Below, in pieces: positions 55,680 to 64,000 of a stretch of DNA of 64,000 nt. Each line of letters starts with the position of its first letter. The stretch's first letter is position 1. Location of the stretch: the NCBI RefSeq assembly GCF_003863365.1, contig NZ_RQXT01000023.1:30716-94715 (forward strand). Direction: 5' to 3'. Source of the stretch: Mesorhizobium tamadayense. GTDB taxonomy: Bacteria; Pseudomonadota; Alphaproteobacteria; Rhizobiales; Rhizobiaceae. The position numbers and the translations under genes were made by a program. Below the pieces are notes generated by a model, which did no database searches, was not told the origin of the DNA, and was given only the letters and a program-made list of their open reading frames with translations.

Positions 55680-56678
55680 TCATGCCGGCTCGTCCATCAA
55701 ATGCAGGCTCTCGCGGTTGAAGGTGAGCATGACGGTCTCGCCTTCCACCGGCAGCGCGACGCCGGCGGGCACGACCGCATGCAGCCGCAAGCCATCCGCA
55801 TCGAGCGCCAGCCTTGTGGTGGCGCCGAGATAGTTGGTTCCAACCAGGCGCGCCGCCACGCCATCGCCTTTTGCCGCGCGTGTGACGCGAATGGATTCGG
55901 GACGCAGGCTGCCCCAGCGGTGCTGGCCGGAATAGCGCTGCACGAAATCCGGCGGCAGCACGTTGGACGAGCCGACGAAATCAGCGACGAAGCGTGTCTT
56001 CGGCCGTTGGTAGATCTCCTCCGGCGTGCCGACCTGCATGATCCTGCCGTCGTTGAAGACGGCGACGCGGTCGGCCATCGACATCGCCTCGCCCTGGTCG
56101 TGGGTGACGAAGACGAAGGTGATGCCGAGCGCCTTCTGCAGCGACTTCAGCTCTTCCTGCATGTTCTCGCGCAGCTTGAGGTCGAGCGCGCCGAGCGGCT
56201 CGTCGAGCAGCAGCACCTTGGGCTGGTTGACCAGCGCACGGGCAAGCGCGACACGCTGGCGCTGGCCGCCGGAGAGCTGGCCGGGACGGCGGGCGCCGTA
56301 GCCCGGCAGGCGCACCAGCGACAGCGCCTCCTCGGCCGCCTTCTGACGCTCGGTCTTGCCGACGCCCTTGACCATCAGCCCGTAGGCGACATTGTCGAGC
56401 ACGTTCAAATGCGGGAACAGCGCGTAGTCCTGGAAGACGGTGTTGACGTTGCGGCGATAGGGCGGCACGCCTTCGGCGCGCTCGCCGAAGATGGAGATCG
56501 AGCCTGCCGTCGGCTGCTCGAAGCCGGCGATCAGCCTAAGGCATGTCGTCTTGCCGGAACCGGACGGCCCCAGCATGGCAAAGAACTCGCCGGGGACGAT
56601 GTCGAGATCGACCGCGTCGACGGCGCGCACGCTGCCGAAATGGCGCGAGACTTGTTTGAAGGAAACGGCGGAGATCAT
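55680..56678 (-). CDS. Polyamine-type ABC transporter ATP-binding protein, PotA/PotG-like
   Basis: A 332-residue ATPase. Walker A is GPSGSGKTTCL, the signature is LSGGQRQRVALARAL, Walker B is VLLLDEPLGALD and the H-loop is FVTHDQGEA. A C-terminal TOBE-type regulatory domain follows (from about residue 240, SLRPESIRV). It drives the importer encoded by this operon. It is flanked by two palindromic repeats (55508 and 56730), an unusual arrangement inside an operon. Confidence 0.93.
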   Translation of the reverse strand: MISAVSFKQVSRHFGSVRAVDAVDLDIVPGEFFAMLGPSGSGKTTCLRLIAGFEQPTAGSISIFGERAEGVPPYRRNVNTVFQDYALFPHLNVLDNVAYGLMVKGVGKTERQKAAEEALSLVRLPGYGARRPGQLSGGQRQRVALARALVNQPKVLLLDEPLGALDLKLRENMQEELKSLQKALGITFVFVTHDQGEAMSMADRVAVFNDGRIMQVGTPEEIYQRPKTRFVADFVGSSNVLPPDFVQRYSGQHRWGSLRPESIRVTRAAKGDGVAARLVGTNYLGATTRLALDADGLRLHAVVPAGVALPVEGETVMLTFNRESLHLMDEPA

Positions 56679-56729
56679 GGGCCCTGTCAGTCAGTTGCCG
56701 GATCGAATGAAACGCGGGGTCGCGCGGCG

Positions 56730-56826
56730 CCCCACCTCCCCCTTGTGGGGAGGTCGCGGCGAAGCCGCGGGTGGGGTGACCTCCACCCCGACGCTGCGCG
56801 TCGACCCTCCCCACGAGGGGGAGGGT
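56730..56826. repeat. Palindromic intergenic repeat (CCCCACCTCCCCC family)
   Basis: Two stem units in 97 bp: CCCCACC pairs with GGTGGGG across CTCCCCCTTGTGGGGAG and GCGGCGAAGCCGC, then ACCCTCCCC...GGGGGAGGGT at 56804-56826. It is placed directly after the polyamine binding-protein gene (ends 56835) and before the ATPase gene. Confidence 0.78.
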
Positions 56827-56834
56827 AGAAGAAC

Positions 56835-57989
56835 TCACCGCCCGCCGATGACGCCGATATAGTCCGACACCCAGCGGTAGTAAGGCACGCACTGGTCGTT
56901 CTGGCTGGCGCATTTCGACACCGGCGTCTTCCAGAACTTGATCTTGTCGAAATTGTCGTAGCCGTTGGTCTTGCAGCCCTCGCCGCCGAGCAACTCGTTG
57001 CCCTTGCAGGCGGCCGGCACGACCGGCAGCGAGCCGAACCAGGACGAAACGTCGCCCTGGACCTTGGGCGAAAGCGAGTGCTCGAGCCACATGTAGGCGC
57101 AGTTCGGATGGGCGGCGTCCGCTTCCATCATTGTGGTGTCGGCCCAGCCGGTGACGCCTTCCTCCGGCACGGTCGAGGCGACCGGCTTCTTGGCGGCGAC
57201 CAGCGTGTTCACCTGATAGGGCCACGAGCCGGAAGCGACCACGCCTTCGTTCTGGAAGTCGTCGACCTGGATGGCGGCATCATGCCAGTAACGTCCGACC
57301 AGCGTGCGCTGCGTGCGCAGCAGATCGAGCGCCGCCTTGTACTGGTCCTCGTTGAGCTCGTAAGGGTCCTTGATGCCCAGTTCCGGCTTGTGGAACATCA
57401 GGTAGTTGGCGGCGTCCGCAATGTGGATCGGGCCGTCATAGGCTTGCACCCGGCCCTTGTTCGACTTGCCGTCGGGCAGCTTCATCTCCTCGAAGACGAC
57501 GTTCCAGCTCTTGGGCGCTTCCTTGAAGACATCTGTGTTGTACATCAGGATGTTCGGGCCCCACTGATAGGGAACGCCGTAGTGCGCCTTGTCGACGGTG
57601 AACCATGGCGCGTCCTTCAAGCGGTCGTCGACCGTCTTCCAGCTCTTGATGAGATCGGTGTTGATCGGCTGCACGCGCTTGCCCGCGACGAGGCGCAGCG
57701 ATGCATCACCCGAAGCCGTCACCAGGTCGAAGCCGCCTTCGTTCATCAGCGAGACCATTTCGTCCGATGTGTTGGCGGTCTTGACGTTGACCTTGCAGCC
57801 GGTCTCCTTCTCGAAGGCCGTCACCCAGTCGTAGTTCTTGTCGGTCTCGCCGCGCTCGATATAGCCCGGCCAGGCGACGATATTCAGCTCGCCCTCGCCT
57901 TTGCCGAGTTCCTTGACCTGGGCGACCGCCTGACCCGAGAAGGTCAGCGCAACCGTCAACGCCGTGCATGACTTCAGGAATGCATTCAT
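56835..57989 (-). CDS. Polyamine-type ABC transporter substrate-binding protein, PotD/PotF-like
   Basis: A 384-residue periplasmic protein. Residues 1-23 are a Sec signal (cleavage after AVAQ-type residues). The mature part starts LNIVAWPGYIERGETDKNYDW, then KETGCKVNVKTANTSDEMV, a family 1/PotD pattern. The GYQ-like hinge VTASGDASLRLVAGKRV (about residues 91-107) is also typical. The ligand is probably putrescine or a related polyamine, in view of the aminobutyraldehyde dehydrogenase in the operon. ATG at 57989 has GGGAGATCGACG upstream. It is the first gene of the operon (57989-52235). Confidence 0.92.
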   Translation of the reverse strand: MNAFLKSCTALTVALTFSGQAVAQVKELGKGEGELNIVAWPGYIERGETDKNYDWVTAFEKETGCKVNVKTANTSDEMVSLMNEGGFDLVTASGDASLRLVAGKRVQPINTDLIKSWKTVDDRLKDAPWFTVDKAHYGVPYQWGPNILMYNTDVFKEAPKSWNVVFEEMKLPDGKSNKGRVQAYDGPIHIADAANYLMFHKPELGIKDPYELNEDQYKAALDLLRTQRTLVGRYWHDAAIQVDDFQNEGVVASGSWPYQVNTLVAAKKPVASTVPEEGVTGWADTTMMEADAAHPNCAYMWLEHSLSPKVQGDVSSWFGSLPVVPAACKGNELLGGEGCKTNGYDNFDKIKFWKTPVSKCASQNDQCVPYYRWVSDYIGVIGGR

Positions 57990-58007
57990 CGTCGATCTCC
58001 CATTTTG

Positions 58008-58053
58008 GCGTATGACCCCGAAACCGCTCCGGTTTTCGGAAAGGGTCATGCGC
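58008..58053. repeat. Palindromic repeat, GCGCATGACCCCG family, copy 2
   Basis: GCGTATGACCC (58008-58018) pairs with GGGTCATGCGC (58043-58053), one mismatch, with an inner CCGAAACCGC...GGTTTTCGG stem. It is related to the element at 32774-32820. It lies just upstream of the polyamine binding-protein gene. Confidence 0.7.
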
Positions 58054-58172
58054 AAACTCGAACGTCGGAGCGCTTCTTGCGCCGACAGCCGCGTTCCCGA
58101 GCGGCTTTGTTCCCTGCAACCCAAAGTGCTGTGAAAATTCCGGTTTCGCAAATTCATTTATCAGAAAGACGA

Positions 58173-58189
58173 TATCGGTTTTTCCGATA
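58173..58189. promoter_or_regulatory. Inverted repeat TATCGG-N5-CCGATA
   Basis: Perfect 6-bp arms around TTTTT, 4 nt from the LysR stop codon and about 185 bp ahead of the polyamine binding-protein start. It could be the binding site of the adjacent LysR regulator or a weak terminator of its gene. There is no T-run after the stem on the minus strand. Confidence 0.35.
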
Positions 58190-58192
58190 GAT

Positions 58193-59104
58193 TCAGAGCC
58201 GCTGCCGGACCATGCGCTGCGACTGGGCGAGGCCGATGAAGTCGCGCGCGGCCTGCGGCAGGCCGGAACCGCGGCGCCAGACCATGCCGACCTGGACGAC
58301 CGGAAGCGAGCCGGAGATATCGCGGGATTCGATGCGGTCGCCTTCCAGCGACCAGGGGCGGTAGACGAGATCGGGCAGGAGCGCGACACCGGCTCCCGTG
58401 GCGACGAGGCTGCGCACGGCTTCCACCGAACGGGTGCGGAAGGCGACATGCGGTCTGGCGCCGATCGCCGACAGCAGCTTGCCGGTGTTCTCCTCGATCT
58501 CATCCACCGTCAACATGATCAGCGGTTCGGACGCAATATCGCCGATACTGATGATGTCGGCGCTGGCGAGCTTGTGGCTGAGCGGCAGCCAGAGCCGATA
58601 GGCCGAGACCTCGAGGATTTCGGATTGCAGCGCGGTGCGGTCGCGCAGGTTGGAGGTGACCATGACGGCGATGTCGAGCTTGCCGCCGACCAGCAGATGC
58701 TCGAGATAGTCGCCATTGTCCTCGATGGCCGAGACTTCGACGCTCGGATAGGCGCGGCGGTAGCGGGCCAGCAGATCGGAGAGCACGTAACCGGCGACCA
58801 GCGAGGTGACGCCGAGCTGCAGCCGCCCGCCCGCCGTCAGTTGATCGCCGAGGAAAGCGCGGCGCGCATCCGAGATGTCCGCCAGGATCTTGGTGGCGTG
58901 CCGCAGGAACTGGTGGCCCTTGTGGGTGATGTTGAGGCCGCGCGGATGGCGCTCGAACAGCTCGACGCCGAGATCGCTCTCCAGCTCCTTGATCGCCTCG
59001 GTGACCGAAGATTGCGAGATAGAGAGGTTCTGCGCGGCGCCCGACACGGTGCCCTGCTCGGCAACGGCGACGAAGAACTGGAGCTGGCGGATGGTGAAGG
59101 CCAT
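58193..59104 (-). CDS. LysR-family regulator next to the polyamine operon
   Basis: A 303-residue LTTR. The HTH is at residues 2-60 (IRQLQFFVAVAEQGTVSGAAQNL, then SQSSVTEAIKELESDLGVEL), and the effector domain starts near 90 (GRLQLGVTSLVAGYVLSDLLARY). ATG at 59104 is the usual LTTR start; a GTG/ATG four or five codons upstream is less likely. It reads toward the polyamine operon, 203 bp ahead of it. Regulation of that operon is plausible but not shown. The NAC/Cbl-like length and no unusual residues fit an ordinary LTTR. Confidence 0.88.
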   Translation of the reverse strand: MAFTIRQLQFFVAVAEQGTVSGAAQNLSISQSSVTEAIKELESDLGVELFERHPRGLNITHKGHQFLRHATKILADISDARRAFLGDQLTAGGRLQLGVTSLVAGYVLSDLLARYRRAYPSVEVSAIEDNGDYLEHLLVGGKLDIAVMVTSNLRDRTALQSEILEVSAYRLWLPLSHKLASADIISIGDIASEPLIMLTVDEIEENTGKLLSAIGARPHVAFRTRSVEAVRSLVATGAGVALLPDLVYRPWSLEGDRIESRDISGSLPVVQVGMVWRRGSGLPQAARDFIGLAQSQRMVRQRL

Positions 59105-59158
59105 GGCCGGACTAAACACCGGCGCGGCCTGGAAGGGAAGGCATTGGCGGCTCCAGCG

Positions 59159-59923
<765 letters not shown>

Positions 59924-60038
59924 GTGGATGTCCGGGATTTTGACCGATTCTAAGGCATTCCTAACGCTTTTAAAGGAATTGCTTATATTTTCGGGCAAAA
60001 CACCCAAAAAAGGTCACAGCTTTTTGTTGACAGCACCA

Positions 60039-60052
60039 TCACGCTGGCGTGA
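60039..60052. promoter_or_regulatory. Inverted repeat TCACGC-TG-GCGTGA next to a -35-like TTGACA
   Basis: Perfect 6-bp arms with a 2-nt centre. TTGACA at 60027-60032 is a consensus -35 box; no strong -10 follows at 17 nt (TGAGAT). The position between the DeoR gene and the kinase gene suggests a promoter with overlapping operator for the rightward transcript. The region 59924-60094 is otherwise AT-rich and holds the DeoR promoter. Confidence 0.4.
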
Positions 60053-60094
60053 GATTGGTTCCGATGACAGGCTCGGAACTGCCACGGGAGGCTG

Positions 60095-60328
60095 ATGGCA
60101 GAGCCACAATCGACCGACCAGATTTTCTGGAACGTGCCTGGCGCGAGTTTTTTCGAATCCGCGGGGGCGGATGCCGGGATCCTAAACCTGGCCAAGGGGC
60201 TCGTCGGTGCGGTGCGGGATATCGATCCCGGCGTCCCGCACCGACGAGGCTTTGTCTGTTCTCACTCATCGCTTTGTCAGAAACCGGCGCTTTGTCGAAA
60301 GCCGGCTGAAGCAGGAACAAACCCGTGA
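60095..60328 (+). CDS. Possible small protein of unknown function
   Basis: A 77-codon frame with a good ribosome-binding site (GGGAGG 7-8 nt ahead of ATG 60095). It overlaps the next start by 4 nt. The sequence (FWNVPGASFFESAGADAGIL) has no recognised motif and the C-terminus is low in structure, with three Cys. It may be a leader peptide or a chance frame in the 401-bp gap ahead of the kinase-like gene. I give it low weight. Confidence 0.25.
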   Translation: MAEPQSTDQIFWNVPGASFFESAGADAGILNLAKGLVGAVRDIDPGVPHRRGFVCSHSSLCQKPALCRKPAEAGTNP

Positions 60329-61221
60329 GCGCCCCCGTAATTGCCGAAGACCGCATCCGCGCCCTGCCCTGCTGGAGCGGCAGCGTCGAGATCGAGCCGC
60401 TGCCGGGCGGCCTCAGCAACGCCAACTACGTGGTCACGGACGCCGCCGGGCGGCATGTGGTGCGCTTCGGCCAGGACTTCCCGTTCCACCATGTCTTTCG
60501 CGAGCGCGAGGTGATGACGGCGCGGGCGGCGCATGCCGCAGGCTTCGCGCCGGCCGTGCACTATGCCGAGCCCGGAATTCTGGTGACCGAGTTTCTCGGC
60601 GCCCGGACCTTCCTTGCCGAGGATGTGCGCGCCGATCTCGGCCGTGTGGCGGCGCTGCTGCGCGGCTTCCATCGCGAGATGCCGAACCATGTCTCCGGCG
60701 CCGGCTTCATGTTCTGGGTGTTCCACGTCATCCGCGACTACGCCCGCACGCTGGACGAAGGCGGCAGCCGCAAGAAGGACCAGCTGCCGCGCTATCTGGC
60801 TTTAGCCGACGAGCTCGAACGGGCGCAGAAGCTCTTGCCGATCGTCTTCGGCCACAATGATCTTTTGCCGGCCAATATTCTCGACGACGGCAAGCGGCTG
60901 TGGCTGATCGATTTCGAATATGCCGGCTTCAACACGGCCATGTTCGATCTCGCCGGCGCCGCCTCCAATGCCGGCATGAGCGACGAGGAATCCTTCGCCT
61001 TCCTGACCGCCTATTTCATGAAGGAGCCGGACAACGAAATCCGCCGGTCGCATGCCGCCATGCAATGCGCCTCACTGCTGCGCGAAGCGATGTGGAGCAT
61101 GGTCTCCGAGCTCTATCTCGACGCGCCCGGCATCGACTACGTCGCCTACACCGAGGAAAACCTCGTGCGGCTCGACGCAGCGCTGGAGAACTACCGGACG
61201 AAATACGGAACAAGATCATGA
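60325..61221 (+). CDS. Choline/ethanolamine-kinase-like phosphotransferase
   Basis: A 298-residue aminoglycoside-phosphotransferase-fold kinase. The nucleotide-binding strand region is GGLSNANYVVTDAAGRHVVRFG (residues 28-49). Brenner's motif is FGHNDLLPANILDDGKRLWLIDFEYAGFNTAMFDLA (about residues 173-208), with catalytic Asp in HND and metal-binding Asp in IDFEYA. This matches LicA/choline kinase. GTG at 60325 is the start. The end overlaps the flavoenzyme start as ATGA, so the two are translationally coupled. The likely substrate is an amino alcohol or amino compound. A DeoR-family regulator is divergent. Confidence 0.9.
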   Translation: MSAPVIAEDRIRALPCWSGSVEIEPLPGGLSNANYVVTDAAGRHVVRFGQDFPFHHVFREREVMTARAAHAAGFAPAVHYAEPGILVTEFLGARTFLAEDVRADLGRVAALLRGFHREMPNHVSGAGFMFWVFHVIRDYARTLDEGGSRKKDQLPRYLALADELERAQKLLPIVFGHNDLLPANILDDGKRLWLIDFEYAGFNTAMFDLAGAASNAGMSDEESFAFLTAYFMKEPDNEIRRSHAAMQCASLLREAMWSMVSELYLDAPGIDYVAYTEENLVRLDAALENYRTKYGTRS

Positions 61222-63659
61222 CCCTGCCCAGCCATGCCGGCATCGTCGTCATCGGCGGCGGCATCATCGGCTGCTCGACCGCCTATCACCTGGCGCGCGA
61301 CCACAAGGCCGACGTGGTGTTGCTCGAACAGGGCAAGCTGACCTCGGGCTCGACCTGGCACGCCGCCGGCCTGGTCGGACAGTTGCGCTCCTCGGCTTCG
61401 ATCACGCGCGTGCTCAAATATTCCGTCGATCTCTATAAGGGGCTCGAGGCCGAGACCGGACTGGCGACCGGCTGGAAGATGACCGGCTGCCTCAGGCTCG
61501 CCACCAACGCCGACCGCTGGACCGAATTCAAGCGGCTGGCGACGACCGCGAAGAGTTTTGGCATGGACATGCAGCTCTTGTCGCCGGCCGAGGTGAAGCG
61601 CATGTGGCCGCTGATGGAAACAAGCGACCTTGTCGGCGCCTCCTGGCTGCCGACGGACGGACAGGCCAGCCCCTCCGACATCACGCAGTCGCTCGCCAAG
61701 GGCGCGCGCATGTATGGCGCAAAACTGTTCGAGGAGGTGCGCGTCACCGGCTTCGAGATGAAGGACGGCCGCATCACCGCTGTGAAGACCAATAAGGGCG
61801 ACATCGCCTGCGACAAGGTGGTGAACTGCGCCGGACAATGGGCAAGGCAGGTCGGTGCGATGGCCGGCATCAACGTGCCGCTGCAACCGGTCAAGCACCA
61901 GTACATCATCACCGAGAAGATCGGGGGGCTCGCCAACGACGCGCCGACGATCCGCGACCCCGACCGCCGCACCTATTTCAAGGAAGAGGTCGGCGGGCTG
62001 GTGATGGGCGGTTATGAGCCGAATCCGCAGGCTTGGATGACAGGTGACGTGCCCAACGACTGGGAGTTCCGCCTGTTCGACGACGACTACGATCACTTCG
62101 AGCAGCATATGACGCAGGCGATCGAGCGAGTGCCGGCGCTGGCCAACGCCGGCGTCAAGCAGATGATCAACGGGCCGGAAAGCTTCACGCCGGACGGAAA
62201 TTTCATCCTCGGCGCAGCACCGGAATGTTCCAACATGTTCGTCGGCGCCGGCTTCAACGCCTTCGGCATCGCGTCGGGCGGCGGCGCCGGCTGGGTGCTG
62301 GCGCAGTGGGTGGTCGACGGCGAGGCGCCGCTCGACCTCTGGGTGGTCGATATCAGGCGCTTTTCCGGCCTGCACCGCGACCGCGACTGGGTGCGCGACC
62401 GCACGCTGGAAGCCTATGGCAAGCACTACACGATCGGCTTCCCGCATGAGGAGTATCTTTCAGGCCGGCCGCGCATCGTCTCGCCTCTCTATGAGCGGCT
62501 GAAGACACACCGCGCCGTGTTCGGCTCGAAGCTCGGCTGGGAGCGGCCGAACTGGTTCGCGCCCGTTAGCGTCGAGCCTGACGACGTCCATTCGATGGGC
62601 CGACAGAACTGGTTCGGCCCGGTCGGCGACGAGCACCGGCACGTACGCGAGAACGTCGGCATCTTCGACCAATCCTCCTTCGCCAAATATGAGATGACCG
62701 GCGCCGATGCGCTGAAGGCGCTCGACTGGATCTGCGCCAACGACATCGATAAGCCAGTCGGGCGGCTGACCTACACGCAGCTTCTCAACACACGCGGCGG
62801 TATCGAAGCCGACCTCACCGTGGCACGCCTCGGCGAGGACCGGTTCTACATCGTCACCGGTACCGGCTTCCGCACGCACGACTTTTCGTGGATCGGCGAC
62901 CATATCGGCCAGGGGCTCGACGCGACGCTAAAGGACGTCACCGAGGATTTCGGCACGCTGTCGCTGATGGGGCCGCGCGCCCGCGACGTGCTGGGTGCAG
63001 TAGCGGATGCCGATGTCTCCAACGCCGCCTTCCCCTTCGGCCATGCGCGCGAGATCGACATCGCCGGGCATACCGTGCGGGCGCTGCGGGTGACCTATGT
63101 CGGCGAGCTCGGCTGGGAGCTGCATGTGCCGATCGCCGCCACGGGCGAGATCTTCGATGTGCTGATGGCAGCGGGCAAGACGCATGACATCCGGCCGGTC
63201 GGCTACCGGGCGCTGGAATCGCTCCGGCTGGAGAAAGGCTATCGCGCCTGGGGGTCGGACATCACGCCGAACGACACGCCGCAGGAAGCCGGCCTCGGCT
63301 GGGCGGTGAAGCTCCGGAAGAACACCGATTTCGTCGGACGGCGGGCGCTGGAGAAGGCGGCCGGCAAGCCGCTGACAAAACGCTTTGCCGGCTTCACGGT
63401 GGACGATTCGGAGATCGTGCTGCTCGGACGCGAGACGATCCTGCGCAACGGCGAGCCGGTCGGCTATCTCACCAGCGGCGGCTATGGCTACACGCTGGCC
63501 AAGAACATCGGCTATGGCTATGTGCGCAACGCCGATGGCGTCAGCGACGATTTCCTCGCCTCCGGCGACTACGAGCTGGTGGTGGCGATGGAGCGGACGC
63601 TGGCCAAAATCCGTCTCGAGCCGATGTATGATCCGGCTGGAGAGAAGATCAGGGCCTGA
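61218..63659 (+). CDS. Dimethylglycine/sarcosine-dehydrogenase-like FAD protein with GcvT domain
   Basis: An 813-residue fusion. An N-terminal DAO-type FAD domain has VVIGGGIIGCSTAYHLA (residues 9-25), the His of GSTWHAAGLVGQL (covalent-FAD His position) and AGFNAFGIASGGGAGW. A FAO-M central domain and a C-terminal aminomethyltransferase (GcvT) domain from about residue 430 follow (LTYTQLLNTRGGIEADLTV, SLRLEKGYRAWGSDI). This is the order of dimethylglycine and sarcosine dehydrogenases, which oxidise N-methyl groups and pass C1 to tetrahydrofolate. The start ATG at 61218 overlaps the kinase gene. Earlier in-frame starts lie within the kinase gene and are not credible. No folate or ETF partner is adjacent. 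Confidence 0.9.
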   Translation: MTLPSHAGIVVIGGGIIGCSTAYHLARDHKADVVLLEQGKLTSGSTWHAAGLVGQLRSSASITRVLKYSVDLYKGLEAETGLATGWKMTGCLRLATNADRWTEFKRLATTAKSFGMDMQLLSPAEVKRMWPLMETSDLVGASWLPTDGQASPSDITQSLAKGARMYGAKLFEEVRVTGFEMKDGRITAVKTNKGDIACDKVVNCAGQWARQVGAMAGINVPLQPVKHQYIITEKIGGLANDAPTIRDPDRRTYFKEEVGGLVMGGYEPNPQAWMTGDVPNDWEFRLFDDDYDHFEQHMTQAIERVPALANAGVKQMINGPESFTPDGNFILGAAPECSNMFVGAGFNAFGIASGGGAGWVLAQWVVDGEAPLDLWVVDIRRFSGLHRDRDWVRDRTLEAYGKHYTIGFPHEEYLSGRPRIVSPLYERLKTHRAVFGSKLGWERPNWFAPVSVEPDDVHSMGRQNWFGPVGDEHRHVRENVGIFDQSSFAKYEMTGADALKALDWICANDIDKPVGRLTYTQLLNTRGGIEADLTVARLGEDRFYIVTGTGFRTHDFSWIGDHIGQGLDATLKDVTEDFGTLSLMGPRARDVLGAVADADVSNAAFPFGHAREIDIAGHTVRALRVTYVGELGWELHVPIAATGEIFDVLMAAGKTHDIRPVGYRALESLRLEKGYRAWGSDITPNDTPQEAGLGWAVKLRKNTDFVGRRALEKAAGKPLTKRFAGFTVDDSEIVLLGRETILRNGEPVGYLTSGGYGYTLAKNIGYGYVRNADGVSDDFLASGDYELVVAMERTLAKIRLEPMYDPAGEKIRA

Positions 63660-63673
63660 TCCACGGAGGGCGG

Positions 63674-64000
63674 TCAGCCGACGCGCAGCACCAGACCCCT
63701 GCTCGGCACTGTGTCGGCCTCGCCGGGCATCGAGGCGTAGGGTCGCGTCTCCTCGACGCGAGTTATGACGCCCTGTTTCTCCAGCTCGGCAATCCGCTCG
63801 GCAAAACCGGCCTGCCACAGCGTGTTCTTGACCGTCAACACAATGATGCCGCCTGGACGGCAAATGCGGATCAGTTCATCCAGGCCTTCGATCCCGACAT
63901 GGCCCGAGGTGAAGACGCCGGCCAAGACGATGCCGGCATAGGCGCCGTCGGCGAAGGGCAAATCACCGCCGAGCGCCAGGCGATGCAGGGCCGTGTAGAC
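63674..64000 (-). CDS. Class I SAM-dependent methyltransferase, partial
   Basis: The 3' part of a gene that runs off the right edge; only the last 108 codons are visible. The segments LPFADGAYAGIVLAGVFTSGHVG and LDELIRICRPGGIIVLTVKN are motif II-III regions typical of methyltransferase domain 11/25 proteins. Motif I, and hence the start, is outside the window. It converges with the flavoenzyme gene (15 bp apart). The substrate is unknown. Confidence 0.8.
   Translation of the reverse strand, partial: VYTALHRLALGGDLPFADGAYAGIVLAGVFTSGHVGIEGLDELIRICRPGGIIVLTVKNTLWQAGFAERIAELEKQGVITRVEETRPYASMPGEADTVPSRGLVLRVG

Overview
The window looks like a chromosomal segment of a GC-rich alphaproteobacterium of the order Hyphomicrobiales, most like Mesorhizobium. 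The reasons are the dense ABC importers for amino compounds, an fdsGBA-fdhD-fdsD formate dehydrogenase operon, frequent ATGA start/stop overlaps, and several families of palindromic intergenic repeats. This is inferred from gene content and style, because no rRNA or other marker gene is present. I see no tRNA, rRNA, CRISPR array, transposase, prophage or attachment site.

Layout. 1-7671: a cyclase-family hydrolase cut by the left edge, a divergent phytoene-desaturase-like FAD enzyme, and a five-gene peptide/opine-type ABC importer. 7752-14637: an aromatic acyl-CoA degradation set consisting of an exported VOC protein, a two-domain flavoenzyme of the 2-aminobenzoyl-CoA monooxygenase/reductase type, an SDR, a MarR regulator, a crotonase, an acyl-CoA dehydrogenase and a RidA-like protein. 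14800-19799: a GntR/FCD regulator, a kynureninase-like class V PLP enzyme, an amino-acid ABC binding protein and permease, and a cysteine-desulfurase-like PLP enzyme. Two nearly identical 20-bp operators flank the regulator gene. 19945-25179: a complete dppABCDF-like importer on the minus strand.

25656-30725: a fatty-acyl-CoA ligase with a Lys/Ala/Pro-rich N-terminal extension, an ETF-beta lysine-methyltransferase-like gene, a HAD phosphatase and pgi. 31133-42054: a MocR regulator, a non-pyrrolysine MttB-family methyltransferase, a sugar-acid dehydratase, a CoxG-like protein, the Mrp/ApbC Fe-S carrier, a VOC protein, a PiT phosphate transporter with its DUF47 partner, and a LysR regulator. 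42249-48341: the NAD-dependent molybdenum formate dehydrogenase operon. 48419-52044: a three-domain hydrolase/cyclase-like/LuxR regulator and a group of small CMD and NTF2-like proteins. 52235-57989: a putrescine-type ABC importer with an aminobutyraldehyde dehydrogenase. 58193-64000: LysR and DeoR regulators, a choline-kinase-like enzyme translationally coupled to a dimethylglycine-dehydrogenase-like flavoenzyme, and a partial methyltransferase.

Most of the window serves uptake and breakdown of nitrogenous organic compounds: peptides, amino acids, aromatic amines, polyamines and methylated amines. Formate oxidation takes C1 and reducing equivalents. Features that stand out are the GntR operator pair, a possible kynurenine/anthranilate-to-CoA route, stem-loop elements placed directly after the binding-protein gene in three of four ABC operons, a regulator with an intact hydrolase triad but a dead cyclase-like domain, and a hairpin array upstream of pgi with compensatory base changes.
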